A DNA stretch of 64,000 nucleotides from Elysia crispata (lineage: Eukaryota > Mollusca > Gastropoda > Plakobranchidae): assembly GCA_033675545.1 (NCBI GenBank), contig JAWDGP010005856.1:1-64000 (forward strand). The letters run 5' to 3'. Below are positions 24,301 to 36,900 of this stretch, piece by piece. The position numbers and the translations under genes were made by a program. Every line of letters starts with the position of its first letter. Within the stretch, counting starts at the first letter, position 1. The notes below the pieces were generated by a model, which saw nothing but the letters and a program-made list of their open reading frames with translations, searched no databases and was not told the DNA's origin.

Positions 24301-27300
24301 ATTTGTGTTTTTTCACAAAGAAACAGCCATCCAAGGTGATGCTGACAAAGGGTTCTTCTTGATTTTTTTTTGCCAAGAACCCTTAGTTTTTTTTATAAAT
24401 CAGAATGACTGGTTCTATGACATTTTTTTCATGCCGTTAGTATTATGTATATTTGAATATTAATTTATTTCTGATATATATTTATTTTATCATTTATGTG
24501 TTAGAAAATGGAATACCATTGAAATAAATTCATCATAGCTGTAATATGATATACCTGAAATGACATATTTCAAATTTATCGGAGTACCACAGCAAGTCCT
24601 TTATGGTATAAGAAGAAATCATAGAAATGAAATACCACTATTGATATCGGTTTCCATAACCAGTGTCATATGTTTACTCGAAAAAAGCTAAAAATCAAGA
24701 AAGCCTGTGTGATATTATAAAGAAAGCTTTATAATCTATGTTTATTACTCTTTTTCAATTTTTTTATAAAACTTCTAAGAATATTTATATTCTTCTTCAA
24801 TTGTTTGAAGATTGAATGTAAATGAAAGATGATTTAATTTATTTGGCATTAGAAAAGAGAGGGTAACAAAAAAATCCAGAGAAGAAAAGATGTCGAATCC
24901 ACTGGTCGAAATATATGCAAAATTACGAAATTAAGAACATTCCTTAAAGCTAACAGTCTTCGTCATTTTTAATTTTTTTTACTAGGCTTTTACATTACTC
25001 AGTATGTAATGACAGAAACTGAAAGGAAAAAGTGAAGCATTTTAAATGAGTTTTTTATGAGGATGTCTTTTTCAAATGATCAGGCTTCTTTGAGTATTCA
25101 CAAAGTTTCCTTAAGAAAAGTTAAAACTTGCAAGATGTAAACAAATCAGGTTGTGCAGTCATAAAAACTCAGGGTTATGATTTTTGATTCTAGTATACAG
25201 TTGCCTCACAAACATTGATTTTGGACCATCTTTTATATGTCCATGAGAAATCTATATCATCACAAAATCTCTTTATGACTCCTCTCATTTATCGGAGTAC
25301 ATTGCCTGTGTTTTCACATTTACAATGTAATGGTGAAGATACCAATTTTATGCATTTTATGCAGTGTTTTTCCCTGTATTCATATTTTGCACCTTTTCTT
25401 ACACTAGTATGTTCATTTTTTTAAAAAAGGTAAAGCTAATAGATTACTTTCTTTTCTTTGAATGTGCAATTGTAGAAAATTTCTTGAGATGGATCATAGA
25501 TATTTTAGTTTATGTAACTTCACTCTTACTCTAGTTTCCTATTCTTTTTCTTTTAAAAACAAGTTTTCTAAATTTTTTGGCAAATTTTTTAATTTAACTT
25601 TTTGCCATACATTTAAGTGAATTTATAATAATAATAAAAAAAAGCATCAACTACTGAATAAAGAACTGAGCCAAAAAATAAAAACAGATGTGCCTTCATA
25701 AAGAATTAGGGATACATAAAGAAAAGATAAAAGATCCAAGGTGATTGCAGTGCTTCAAATCATATAAGCTTTAAGAAAGAAATATGGGGAAGCACAAGAC
25801 AAACAAATTTGTGTCAATAGAGAGACAAGAGCACATTCTCCTTGGACATTTGGAGCAATCTGGCCCCACAGAAAAAAGGTGACCTGTGCGGTTGCCATGA
25901 AATTTGGTGTTTTCCACAAGGCAGCTGAATTTTGTGTTCGATGATGCTGAAAAAGTGACAGAAAAAAAAAGTGATGTCATGCAGTGGTTACAATAGAGCT
26001 TTATTGCAACTCGCATAATTTCCTTTTTTTTTCTTTGCATAATTCCATGGGTAAGACCAATTCAGAACAGAGGACTACCGGTACTGAAATTCCGATGAAA
26101 TCATCTAATCTTTCAAGAACTGTTGAACAAAACTTAATTACATGTACAATGAAGATTTACAAAGTGGAAAAATGCCAATGAGAGTCTCTGTCCTGGTATC
26201 GTGGTTCAAAAAAAGAGAAATTGATAGTCTTGGACAAATCAAAACAGCTACCGGTTGGGGTTTTTCCCTCAAGATAAAAACTGCCTGCTAAAGACAGAAC
26301 CTCATAAATTGCAAGTAAAAGCCTTGCATTACTTACATCCATTTTTAGATTTTCTTCTGAAATGATAGTGATGAAGGCATTCCAAAGAAGTCCTCTACAG
26401 ATTTAATTTTCCTGTCACTCCGATTCTAGCCAAGGAATGTGAAAAGAGAGTTGAAGTGCATCTTGAAATGAAATGTTTGTAGTATTGTCCGAGTCCGACC
26501 ATCTGTTTATGATTGATTGACTTGAATTCCTCAATAGTTTTGTGGACCCATTTTGTAAGAGCAGGACACTGTTGCAAATCTGCTTGGCAAGAGTCGCCTA
26601 TTGTTTACTTCTTGTGTAATTGATTTGAGACTTTGCGGACTGGTTTTTAGTGTCAACTTGGTAAGGTTTGAATGTGTTCTTTTTGAAATACTTTTAGCAA
26701 TTTTGTTGAAATATTTTTTCTTCCTAAGTTGGTGTAATACAGTTCTATGGCTATTTTTACAGGTATTTTTAGATTTATTTTTGGATACAAGTGTTTGAGT
26801 GCTTAAAGTGTTAATTGTATGAAAGGGTTAATTTGAGAGTTTTGTAAAGAATGCAAGAGCCAGCTTTGAGTGTATTTTAATCGCATTTTGCTTATGGTGT
26901 GAGTGTGTTGTTAATGAGTGGGAGTATAGTAAATATTTAATCTGGGGATTAAAATGATCGAGACTTTTTGCAAGAGAGGACAGCGGAAGGACCACAGAGA
27001 GATTCAAGCTACTTGTCCACAACTCCGGTCTCCTTGAGCCGCTAAGGATTTGTATTGTCTGACGAACGAAGTATTTGTATTTTAATAAGTATTAATTATA
27101 ATAAAAATTATTACGGTGTCTTCCAAGAGGATTACTACATTGTACGTCACTTATATTGACATCACCTCTATTGACTTTTTCCTTAGATCGACATGCTTTA
27201 TCAAGTCCAAATTTTTCTCCTCTTTGCTATCTATAAGTGTAATTACATTCTTTTTATCGACAATCCCTCTCTCCTTTCCTCATATTAACATCGATAACAT

Positions 27301-27937
27301 CAAGGTAACTTGGCAAAAGAGGCCCTGTGACGAGAAAACAATCTCATTCACGTCTTTGTCTCTCTCCAAATGACTTATGCTGGTGTTTTACATCACAAAG
27401 CAAGTGGCAATACTTTTGGTACTGGTACCTAGTACCTTTGTGGCTGTGACTGTGGAGGTGTGATGGGATAAAAAGTGGGGAGGGGAATTAAACTGTGGTG
27501 TGACTACTTGACCATTAATGTAGAGTATAATATTCAATGATTCACAGGGAGTGGTAGGGCTTAGCCTTCTGGGCTGAGCGGTAGGTATGTTGGGGCCTAG
27601 AGAAGTTGGAACTCCACGAAGAAAGTGATCCACATCAGTCAGGACTAGACTAGCCACACCACAATTACCTGCACAGAACCCATTGGTTGAATCTAGATCT
27701 AGGGGAGAGACTGTGCCTGTGCAAGAGGAAAGTATTTATCAAATTTTTCAAAACAAGGGAAGTAACTGAAAATTACAAACCATGAGTACTTGCCACCCCT
27801 TATAAAATCATATGAAGAAAGTAAATGTTTTGTATTTTAAAAACAAAGCATTTAAAAGAAACATCTTTACATTTTTGCTTATATCAAAATAAAAATGTTG
27901 GACCCTTATATGTCCCTGTATCAAATGTGCATTGTGA
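21353..27937 (+). other. MAO 3' UTR and gene-free region
   Basis: No conserved coding frame is seen. Candidate poly(A) signals on the plus strand are AATAAA at 21838-21843 (about 490 bp after the MAO stop), 24270-24275 and 24523-24528, so the 3' UTR could be about 0.5 or about 3.2 kb. The stretch 26590-27125, ending in an A/T-rich segment with AATAAA near 27101, looks faintly like a retroelement 3' end, but no partner copy is present. Confidence 0.4.
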
Positions 27938-30900
27938 TTTATTTATAAAATAATGTAAAAAAAAAACAAAACAAAAAGAAGATTATTTCACAAATCTTGT
28001 AAAGCCTTTACTTCCACAGCAAAGCTTGTTGAGCACAAAGATAACAAGCAAAAGACTCATCACAAGAACATTAAAGCTTTAACCATTTTAGGAAACGTTA
28101 AGTCCTGGCTTCTCCCAATTCATAAAACAAAATGATAATATGGTGAAACACAAAGGGAATTTGCATAGAATGAGGTACACCATATCACTGTTATTAGCCA
28201 GCTGTGCAAGGAAAATAAAATTCAATAAATTGTTGAAAGGCCTAAGACACATGTACTACACATAGGCCCTACTTCCAAAAAAATTTTTTTGTAAACTCTA
28301 AACTGCATCATCTCCAAAATAATCACAGCAATACAGCGGCTTGATTCTAGCCCCAGCAGCAACAACATAATAGTCTGTTCAGAACCGGTGACTATATACC
28401 ACTAGCAAGCCCAGCTTCGAGTTTATTAAGTTAAGCTAAATACCTTTTCCATACAGCCCCATGTCTGGATTGTTTAAGTAACAGTAAAGCCCCTAGCCAC
28501 TTCTTCTCTTTAAAAGAAAACAAAAAAATCCCCCAGCATTCTTACAACTCCCACCAAATGTGTGATCTGAACAAACAACAGCTTTTTGCATTTAAAACAG
28601 GTAAATCGAACAAGCAAAAAAATAACAACTCTGCAATCAAGGAAATTAACAAATGTTGACAAAATTCACTGTTAATGTCACCACATATGGTTCAACCTTT
28701 GATATGTACAAAGCTGTTGGCAAAACTAAAAAATCTTGATGTCACGTCTTGACAATTATCTTTGTTTTCTTGCAAAGGCAATTTATGAATACACCAAAGA
28801 AGCAATCCATATAATAAAAACAATGTATGATTCTAAGAAAATAAAAGAATTTTTCACAAACCTATAAAACATGACATACAGCAAAAGTTTAAAAAGGCAA
28901 GGGTTTGCAATGTGCTGAGACCATGGAAAAGTTAAATATATTTTCAGAACAATGTCAAATGACCAATTTCTTTAGAGTTTAACCATACGTGAAGCATGAC
29001 TTTATGGAGAATAAGAAAAAAAATACTTCCGGTACAAATAAAAAAGTGTCAATAAAAAAAAATGTACAGTTTTTCAATTTTTTCAATGGAAAAAAAAATA
29101 GATTAAATGTGTGCATTTAGTCATAATATCACATAAAATTCCCAAAAAATACAAGTATATGTATTGCTATCCAACTTAGTAATCTTCAATATTCCAAAAA
29201 AAAAAAAAAGCAGAAATACAAATTAATAATTAAAATTATTCAAACATATAAATAAAAACAGCATTGCGCAACACTTTTCTATGAAAAGAGAAGTTTAATT
29301 TCAGCAAGCAGGGAGAGGAAAGTCTTTGTTTTGCTCCTCTTTTTCAACTTCACCCATATATGTATTGTTGCAAGTTACATAAAAAGCATATCTCTGCCTA
29401 TTTGTTAACATTTAAAATTACAGATTATACATGGTATATAGTTACAATTGTTTTTAAATATCACATACCAGAGAGTAAAAAAAAATTGAAACATACAATT
29501 GTTGATAATGTTTCAACCTACAATTTTCCTTTTCCTTCTATCTGCAATTTGAGTTTAAGACACCCAGAAATAAAATCAATATCCAATCAATATATTGGAC
29601 TTTAAAATGCTTCATATACATCCATTTATATAAGCTATGGTAAAAAAAAGTTTACAGAAAATGTAAAAAGCAGCTTATTTCTTCATTACTAAAATATTTT
29701 AAATGGAACAATGTGAGCTATATGTTCCAAGATGGAATTTCACGACACTAGCAAAATCCATTGGTTACGTTGCTACTGTATCCTAACACATCAGAAATGT
29801 GATATATGCAGTTATCATTTTATATCATAAGAGACTACCAGTACATTTTACATCTTGGAGTGAAAAAGTACAATTTTAAACATCTTAAGGCTTCTTCATA
29901 TTTACCTACAACCATTTTAGACAAATGTCCTTCACATATTGGCATATATCCTTCTTTGTTCAAGTACAATATGGAAAAAAAAAAACTTCCTTCCCACCCC
30001 GTCTCTTTCCCTTAAATCTTGCAGCACTGACATGCATGGACTGGAATGTGAACAAGCCTCCCTTGCACCTCTCTGGAGGGAAGGATTAACAACCCAACCT
30101 TTGAATATTATCACTCTCACCATTCTAACCATCAGTTATTATTGCTATTATCATTATTATCATTAATATTATCAGTAAAAATATTTCTTCTTTCAACATA
30201 AATTACACACTACTAACTATCACTAACCCTGCAAGGTAAAAAAATATAGAAAACTGCTGGGAATAAACATGTATGAATTGCAAAGCTAAAGATCTGATGC
30301 AAGAGCATCTGATGTAAACATCACATCTTTCATTTCAAGGTGCCCTTTAAAGATGTACTAGCTTAAATATAACACAACTCAAAAATGTTAAAATTCTATT
30401 CCTTTGAGGTGGAGGGTGAGAATATAATATCCAGTAAACAATCTCAACCCCTACAATGATAAAATGAATGTTGTCACTCAAAGCTGACCAAAAAAAAAAT
30501 GAAATATGCAATTGCAACACATTTACTTTTCCTACTCAAATATTTGCTCCCACAATTTATCCAACAAACTGTGACATTGTGAAAGGATTGTAAAGCAAAC
30601 ATTATAATTCCAAGATAACTTGAAAGACAAAACATCAGTAGAAAAATGGGGCGTGAGCATGAAAAAGAAATATATAGCATGGAAATCTTCATGAAAATCA
30701 AAGGTGAAAGCATATGGTTTATTGGAATGAAAGCTTGTTCAAGTTGTTGGCACTTAAAAGACTGATACATCATGAAAAGATCCAATACTCTTTCTGCTTG
30801 AGCACCACCTTAAGGTCACATGACAATTTTTCATGTTTTTAGATGAATAAATTTAAAGGAAAAAAAATAAAAAAAAATGGAAGGCAGAAAACGGCAAAAA

Positions 30901-30970
30901 ATCACTTTTTGAAAAGAAGAAAGAGGAAAGAGGATCCTATTACAAATGCCGATTCCCAAGGCATCTTGCT
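27938..30970 (-). other. Probable ARL6IP1 3' UTR and flanking sequence
   Basis: The stretch is T-rich on the minus strand and carries no conserved frame. AATAAA on the minus strand occurs at 30723-30718 (about 250 nt past the stop) and at 27943-27938 (about 3.0 kb past). Which one is used cannot be told from sequence. Confidence 0.35.
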
Positions 30971-33900
30971 TTAGATTTCTTTCTTTTTGTCTTTGGCTCC
31001 TTGTCTCAGCTTCATAAGAACGTTGACCAGAGGCTGGATGTACTTGTTCGCCATGTTGTTGTGACGTATGCCAGGAAGCAAAAGTATAAATGTCACTGAA
31101 AAAAAAAGGCAAAGACATGGAAAAGTGTGTTGAGTAAATAGCCTCTGATTTCATTTCCCCACTTTTGTCATTAGTCTTTAAGTATACAGAAGGGGCTGCA
31201 TAATAACTGTCTGTTCCTCGCCTTTGTTTTAGTAAGTCAGTGGTAGATGGGTATGTCTTTTTGAGACAGAGGTGTGGATGGATGGATGGTATTAAACCTA
31301 CCTCATGTGCAGTTAGTCAACAGAACAAAAGCAAACAGAAAACAACAAATCTGAGTCTCTTTCAGGACCTTTTTCCAGGCCGCTCACATGAATAAGGAAA
31401 CTGGTGACTCATAAAAGACGGTGAGGTCACAAACACTTACTGGCAAACAGTTTGAATGATAAAACTACAATTTTCAGCCGATTCACTTTGAGAAAAACAC
31501 CTCAAACTTTTAGTTACAGGAGATAACTGCTGAGGACTTATGAGGAAAAGTGAGGCTATTTGTGGGCTTATCAACTTTACTTCATTATAATTATATTTTT
31601 TAGGGCAACTCCATCATACAGATCAATAATGCGAACGTTGAAGCTCTGCTCTTTGTAAAAAATACAAAATGAGCTAACCAATTTTGTTTCCTCTGAGCCA
31701 GAAAATTTCTGCCTAAGCTGACTTGAAACAAGAAAAGTAAAATGCAGCAGTTTTTGTGTAAGTTATGACACACTTTATCTTTTATCAGACCTGCCAACCT
31801 TCATAAAATGGAATCAGGGACACCCTCCTGCAGACGCATCTAATGCCGCGGCGAACTACTGCATAGGTGGTCTAAGCAAATAGAACATATGATATAATTT
31901 GACAAAAAATTTGTATTCTTATACATGTTGCTAGGAAATTATAAGCATTCATACAAAAGAAAAATAAGAAGATAGAAAAAAATAATGGACTACTAAACAC
32001 TTACATGTATTTATGTACAACAAGATGTCTATTTACAATCAGAGAGATGAATCTACTAGTGATGAGAGGAAGCAAGAAGATGCTCTCTTGTTGCCTTCTT
32101 GCATCTCTTCAACACTTCATCCCCAAGGGTCATGTCGGGTGAGGTGTTCAGCTTGGATACCAGCAGGGACTCAACGGTCTTTGTAGACATGGAGGCCCTT
32201 GCTTCAGTCAAGTTCTTTTTCATCACACTGAAAATCCTCTCTCAATCAGCATTGCTATGAGGAATACAGAACACTGCTAACAATAATTTACAAATATTTA
32301 GAAAAAGCAGTCTGTTGTCAATGTCACTCCTCAAAGTAGAAATTTTTGACACCTTGATATCCATCCTCTTCTCATTTTCAATTTTCGGGGTGAATGTAAA
32401 GGACTGAAAATCCTTAAACTCATCTCTCAGTGTGTCTTCATCACACAGTGCCAAAGCCTTGAACTTGGAAGAAAAGAAGGCCACTGAGCTAAATTCCCAC
32501 TCTTCTCTTTTGCAGATGTCAAGGCTTGAAGCATGTGTCAGGATGTCAGATTTGAGGGGGAAGCTGGTCTTCATATAATCCAGAGCTTTCATGAAGAAAT
32601 TTCTTGCATTGCTAAAGATTTCTGCTCTGCTTTTGCTGTTCAGATTTTTTCACAAATCATTTGCAAAGCTCCCTAGATCTAGACCTTTGTCAAAGAGCTG
32701 GTTCTATTCCAAAGTATAGTCTATCTTCAAAATATCATTTTCACACTCTCTGATGACTGAAGGCCTCACTAATCTTGTTAAAATGTCCATAACAAAATTG
32801 CCCTGGTTTTTGTTATCATGGGTGCTTCTGCCTGAAGAGCTACATTTGCCCGTTCAAACACTGGCACAATTCTTATAATGAATGCACAGTATATGAGATT
32901 CCTCTTAGAAGATAAAAAACTATGCAACCTACTTAATCTGGTGTTGGGATTCACAAACTCTGGCTCTTCAGTGGCTCCCTTGTCTTTGAACCATGATGCT
33001 ATCAAGGTGTCTTCCACTGCTTTCTTCTTACCTTTCTTCCTCTCCTCCTTGTGTAGGGTTTCCTCCTGCAGCTTTGGGATATATATTTTAAGAGAGGCTG
33101 CCACAGATCGAAGAGTCTTTTATGGCATGGTGAGAGGGAGAGCCATCTTGTGGGGCAATGTTTTAACACTTTTTTCCCCTCTGACTTGTGTAAACATTGA
33201 AATTCAGAAAACTCCAACTCACTATGTTTAAAAAAATGAAACACATCCACAAGAATTTCTTCAACCTTTGCAGGCAGCACCTTAACAGCTTTTTTGGCAC
33301 ATAAATTTATTAGATGGCAGGGGCATCCAATCAAAATCAATTCAGGAATGTCACTCTGCAACAATTTACTTACACCACTATGTTTCCCCTAACATCACAT
33401 TGCAGTTGTCTGTACTAAAACCTACAGTTGGAATATGGTATGTTGAATTTATCGAGTTGCATCACAATCAGGTCTTTAATGTTTTGCGCAGTTGAATCCG
33501 ACTTCAGTTCAAGCAAGCACAGCAGTTTTGCCTTAATCATACTCTCTGATTTGTCATAATGTTGGATAACTATTGGATAGAGCTTCATGTCACTTTTATT
33601 GGAACCATCCGTAGAGAGGGAGAAAACATTTTCCTTAAGTGAATCGACAAGTTTATCCATACAGTCACTAGCCAATGCATTAGCTATGGCTGTGGCTTTG
33701 CGACCACACTGATATTTTTCAGCAATATCAGAGTCCGGGAAAAGGGATGACACAAGTTTATTAAATTTGTCACTCACAGCAATGGGCAAATTATTGTCAA
33801 TAAGAAATTTTGTGAACATAACCTCACTTTGAATAACAGATTTATCTTCCGTAGAGGGTAAAAATTTACTAATGGGTTTGCCTTTAATCATTGCAGCATT

Positions 33901-36900
33901 GGCCCTCACGGCATCCACGTGTTTGGTTGATTTTTATATGTCTAGTCATGTCATCTTGTCCACCACTACAGTGCTTACATCACACATACATGGTTCACAA
34001 AATATGTGATGCTCCCCCTTTCTGCTTGGTTTGATGAAAGGAAATTCATTGGTGTATTCACGGCGATGACAGCACAGTAGTTTTTTTTTTCTTTTTGGAA
34101 AGGGGGGGGGGGGGGGTTGCAGTCACACTGGCTGAATTAGAAGTGTCCGTAGCAGTAGGCCCACCATTACCACTACCACTTCCTTGGCCTCAAGTAAACG
34201 TTTAGATTTGACTAAAAATCTATCCATTGTGGATCTCCTTAGAACACATCAAAACCATTAAGATCTAGCCTAGTCTAAATCCATTGAATGAATTCAAAAT
34301 GTAATAAAATAATCCAAGAGAAATGTATAGGCTGACAAAAATCAGTAAGAAAAGTATAGATCTAGATCTAGATCTAAATCACGAATCTCCACATGAAGCG
34401 AACTGAAACTGAAGTGATATGAGAATGGCGCCCTAGCCTATCGTAATTGAACTGGTGAAGTAAAGAAGCCAAAGAATCAAAATCAGGTAATCGAATCTGG
34501 TCATACTAACAAAACTATGATAAAACATGAAAAATATTAAACAAACCGATACTTTACTGCAGAGTATAAAATCCCGAATGATTATCCCGACTCGCTTCGA
34601 ACCGACTTACGGTAATGCAACCAATAACCGGTAAATTATAATTTCGCAGGAAAAGGTTCGACATCGTAGAAAAAAAAACTCACAATTTTTTCACCGCTTT
34701 CCCCCAAAATTGAAATACGAGACTATCCCGGATAATCAGGGACTGTTGGCAGGTCTGATTTATTATAAATTTGAACTGCTTTATGTCTAGCAATGTGTTT
34801 GCAAAAGAACATTTGTTTAACTCTCCTCTCAGTCTTACATCTTGAGATGTTTGAATACCACACAAATAGGTGGCAATTAGCAGCAAGTATGAATTTTTAG
34901 ACTGATTCTGATAGCAACAATGGAAATAACAATGATCTAAAATTGAAAACTTGACAACTTACCCAACAAATATGTCAAAAACAGATTATCAAACAAATTT
35001 CCAATCCATGCTGTAGTTGTCAGAAATCCCATGATGACGAAGAAAAACTGAGATGAAATAAAAATTAACTATGTATATGTATATAAAGACTCCAAGCTTA
35101 TAAAGAGCATTAGAAAAAAAGAGCGGTTTGGTTTGAAGAATGTTTTTAAAGTAAGCTATTTCATAACCAATTTTCTGCACTGCTTTATTCAAAGCAACCT
35201 TTATCTGCAACATTCCTTTAAAAACAACATAATCTTCTTTTAAATTATTTTTTTTTTCTTTGTCCTATATATATATCTATTGATTGATGTATCACTGAGA
35301 TGGTTATTATATTTCCTCTTGGTGGCTCAACTAATTAGTCCAAAGATTAAACTGAAGCATTTAGAAATGATCTTGGAAGATTAATTCTACATGGACATAA
35401 ACAATCTAGGCACTGTATAATTGATCACAAAGAGGCTCGCTAAAAAAAAAAGGATTCACTCCAAGGCATGCCGAGTTTCTTATATAAGAAAATAAATCCC
35501 TTATCTATCTTTTCCCAAGCTAAGCCAATCAAGAATACTAATCAATATAGAATCTAAGACATAGATATATCTCCAGAAATCTTTGTGTGGTGATGGTGAC
35601 AGTAAGTAATATGGAAATCACTCTGCTCAGCTAACTTATGAATGTTAGGGTTAGAAAAGCATATTTATCACTGATCAAAAGTAAAAGAAAAGTATGTTTT
35701 AATTAACTTACAAGTTTGGGATTCTGTTGTCTCATTGCTGAAAGCCCTAACCAAGTATCCACTATGTCCTTCTGGATATTTAAAATATGTTCACAAATGG
35801 CACTGAATTCTGTCTCCTCTGCTCCCGTCCTGAAGGAAAACAAATCCAACATATATACATATGTGTAGCGTTGCTACAAAAATGAGACCTTTTGCAGCAT
35901 AGAAATTTGCAGGTAAATGCAATTTCTTCCTAGAAAGCTTGAAATTTCCACTTTTTATACTGCTCTTATTTCTGACTTACTTATCGTTTCAAAAGTAAAA
36001 GCACTTAATATAGTGAGAATTTCAAGCCTTCTTGAGGTAAATGTCTTTTTCCCAAGTAGACGTCTATTTCTATGATCTTTTCTGGCTTCCACTCTTTCAG
36101 CCAAACTCTTACACAATACTTTTTTTTAAAGTTTTTGAATCTAAAAATCTGAGCAGTGTTCCTCCAGAGAGCTAAATCTAGATTCTATTAAATACCATGT
36201 ATAAAGCCTACCATCAATAGACAGAAATGTTTAGCTTTACCATCACTCCATTAGGTAATTGTTCTGACAACCAGATGAAATGTAAGAGAATGGGCAACAA
36301 AGATCTATGGGGGGGAGGGGGTCCTATTAAAATGTTTGAGGAAAAAGAAACATCCCATTTGTTTGAGCAAAACTCTGAAAGTTAAATTTTTAGCTACATT
36401 TAATCGACAACAACTAAAGCTAGAAAAACTTGACTTCAATAATATCTGAATCAACTCCTTCTAGTCTAAGCCAAATCTACCTTAAAAAGCAACAAACTAA
36501 GTCCTTCCATCTATAATTATAAACTTTGTCTTGAAGACCCTCTTTACCAACCCAACTATTCAAGCATCTTTTAACCTTTATTCTCTCAATACTGACAGCC
36601 TTTTTACTAAGCTCTACCAAGGACGTGTGGAATTTCACCGGCAGGATGTAAAATAATGCTTTTAACTCAAGTGATCACATGTTCACACACTTTAATATAA
36701 CCAAACGGTCGCAAGATTAAAATCATATACTCAAATGTTTTGCTTGTGCGGTGAAACTGGACTTAATTTTTTATGTATAAAGGAAACCATACCATTGTGT
36801 TATTCCAGTGACTTTTGGGCCCAAATGAGGCACAATAAAGTCCACTACACCAACTAACAGAAAAAACAAGGAAATTGTGGTAACAGCAGACATGCCTGTG

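Larger units (their letters stand above)
31786..34757 (-). mobile_element. hAT-superfamily DNA transposon, about 3.0 kb
   Basis: CAGACCTGCCAAC at 31786-31798 is repeated as its exact reverse complement at 34745-34757. Similarity continues weakly inward (both ends have a CAGGGAC or GTCCCTG motif nearby). The interior is a degraded hAT-type transposase on the minus strand. The flanking 8-mers (TCTTTTAT and ATTTATTA) do not match, so the target duplication has decayed or the ends are slightly misplaced. The element sits in the last intron of ARL6IP1 in the same orientation as the gene. Confidence 0.75.

Noticed and set aside
26590-27125. Solo LTR
   Set aside because: An AATAAA and T-rich end resemble an LTR, but no second copy, no clear TG...CA ends and no target duplication are visible.
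27388-27657. 89-codon minus-strand frame between MAO and ARL6IP1
   Set aside because: No domain, no splice partners, Thr/Pro-rich composition; treated as chance.
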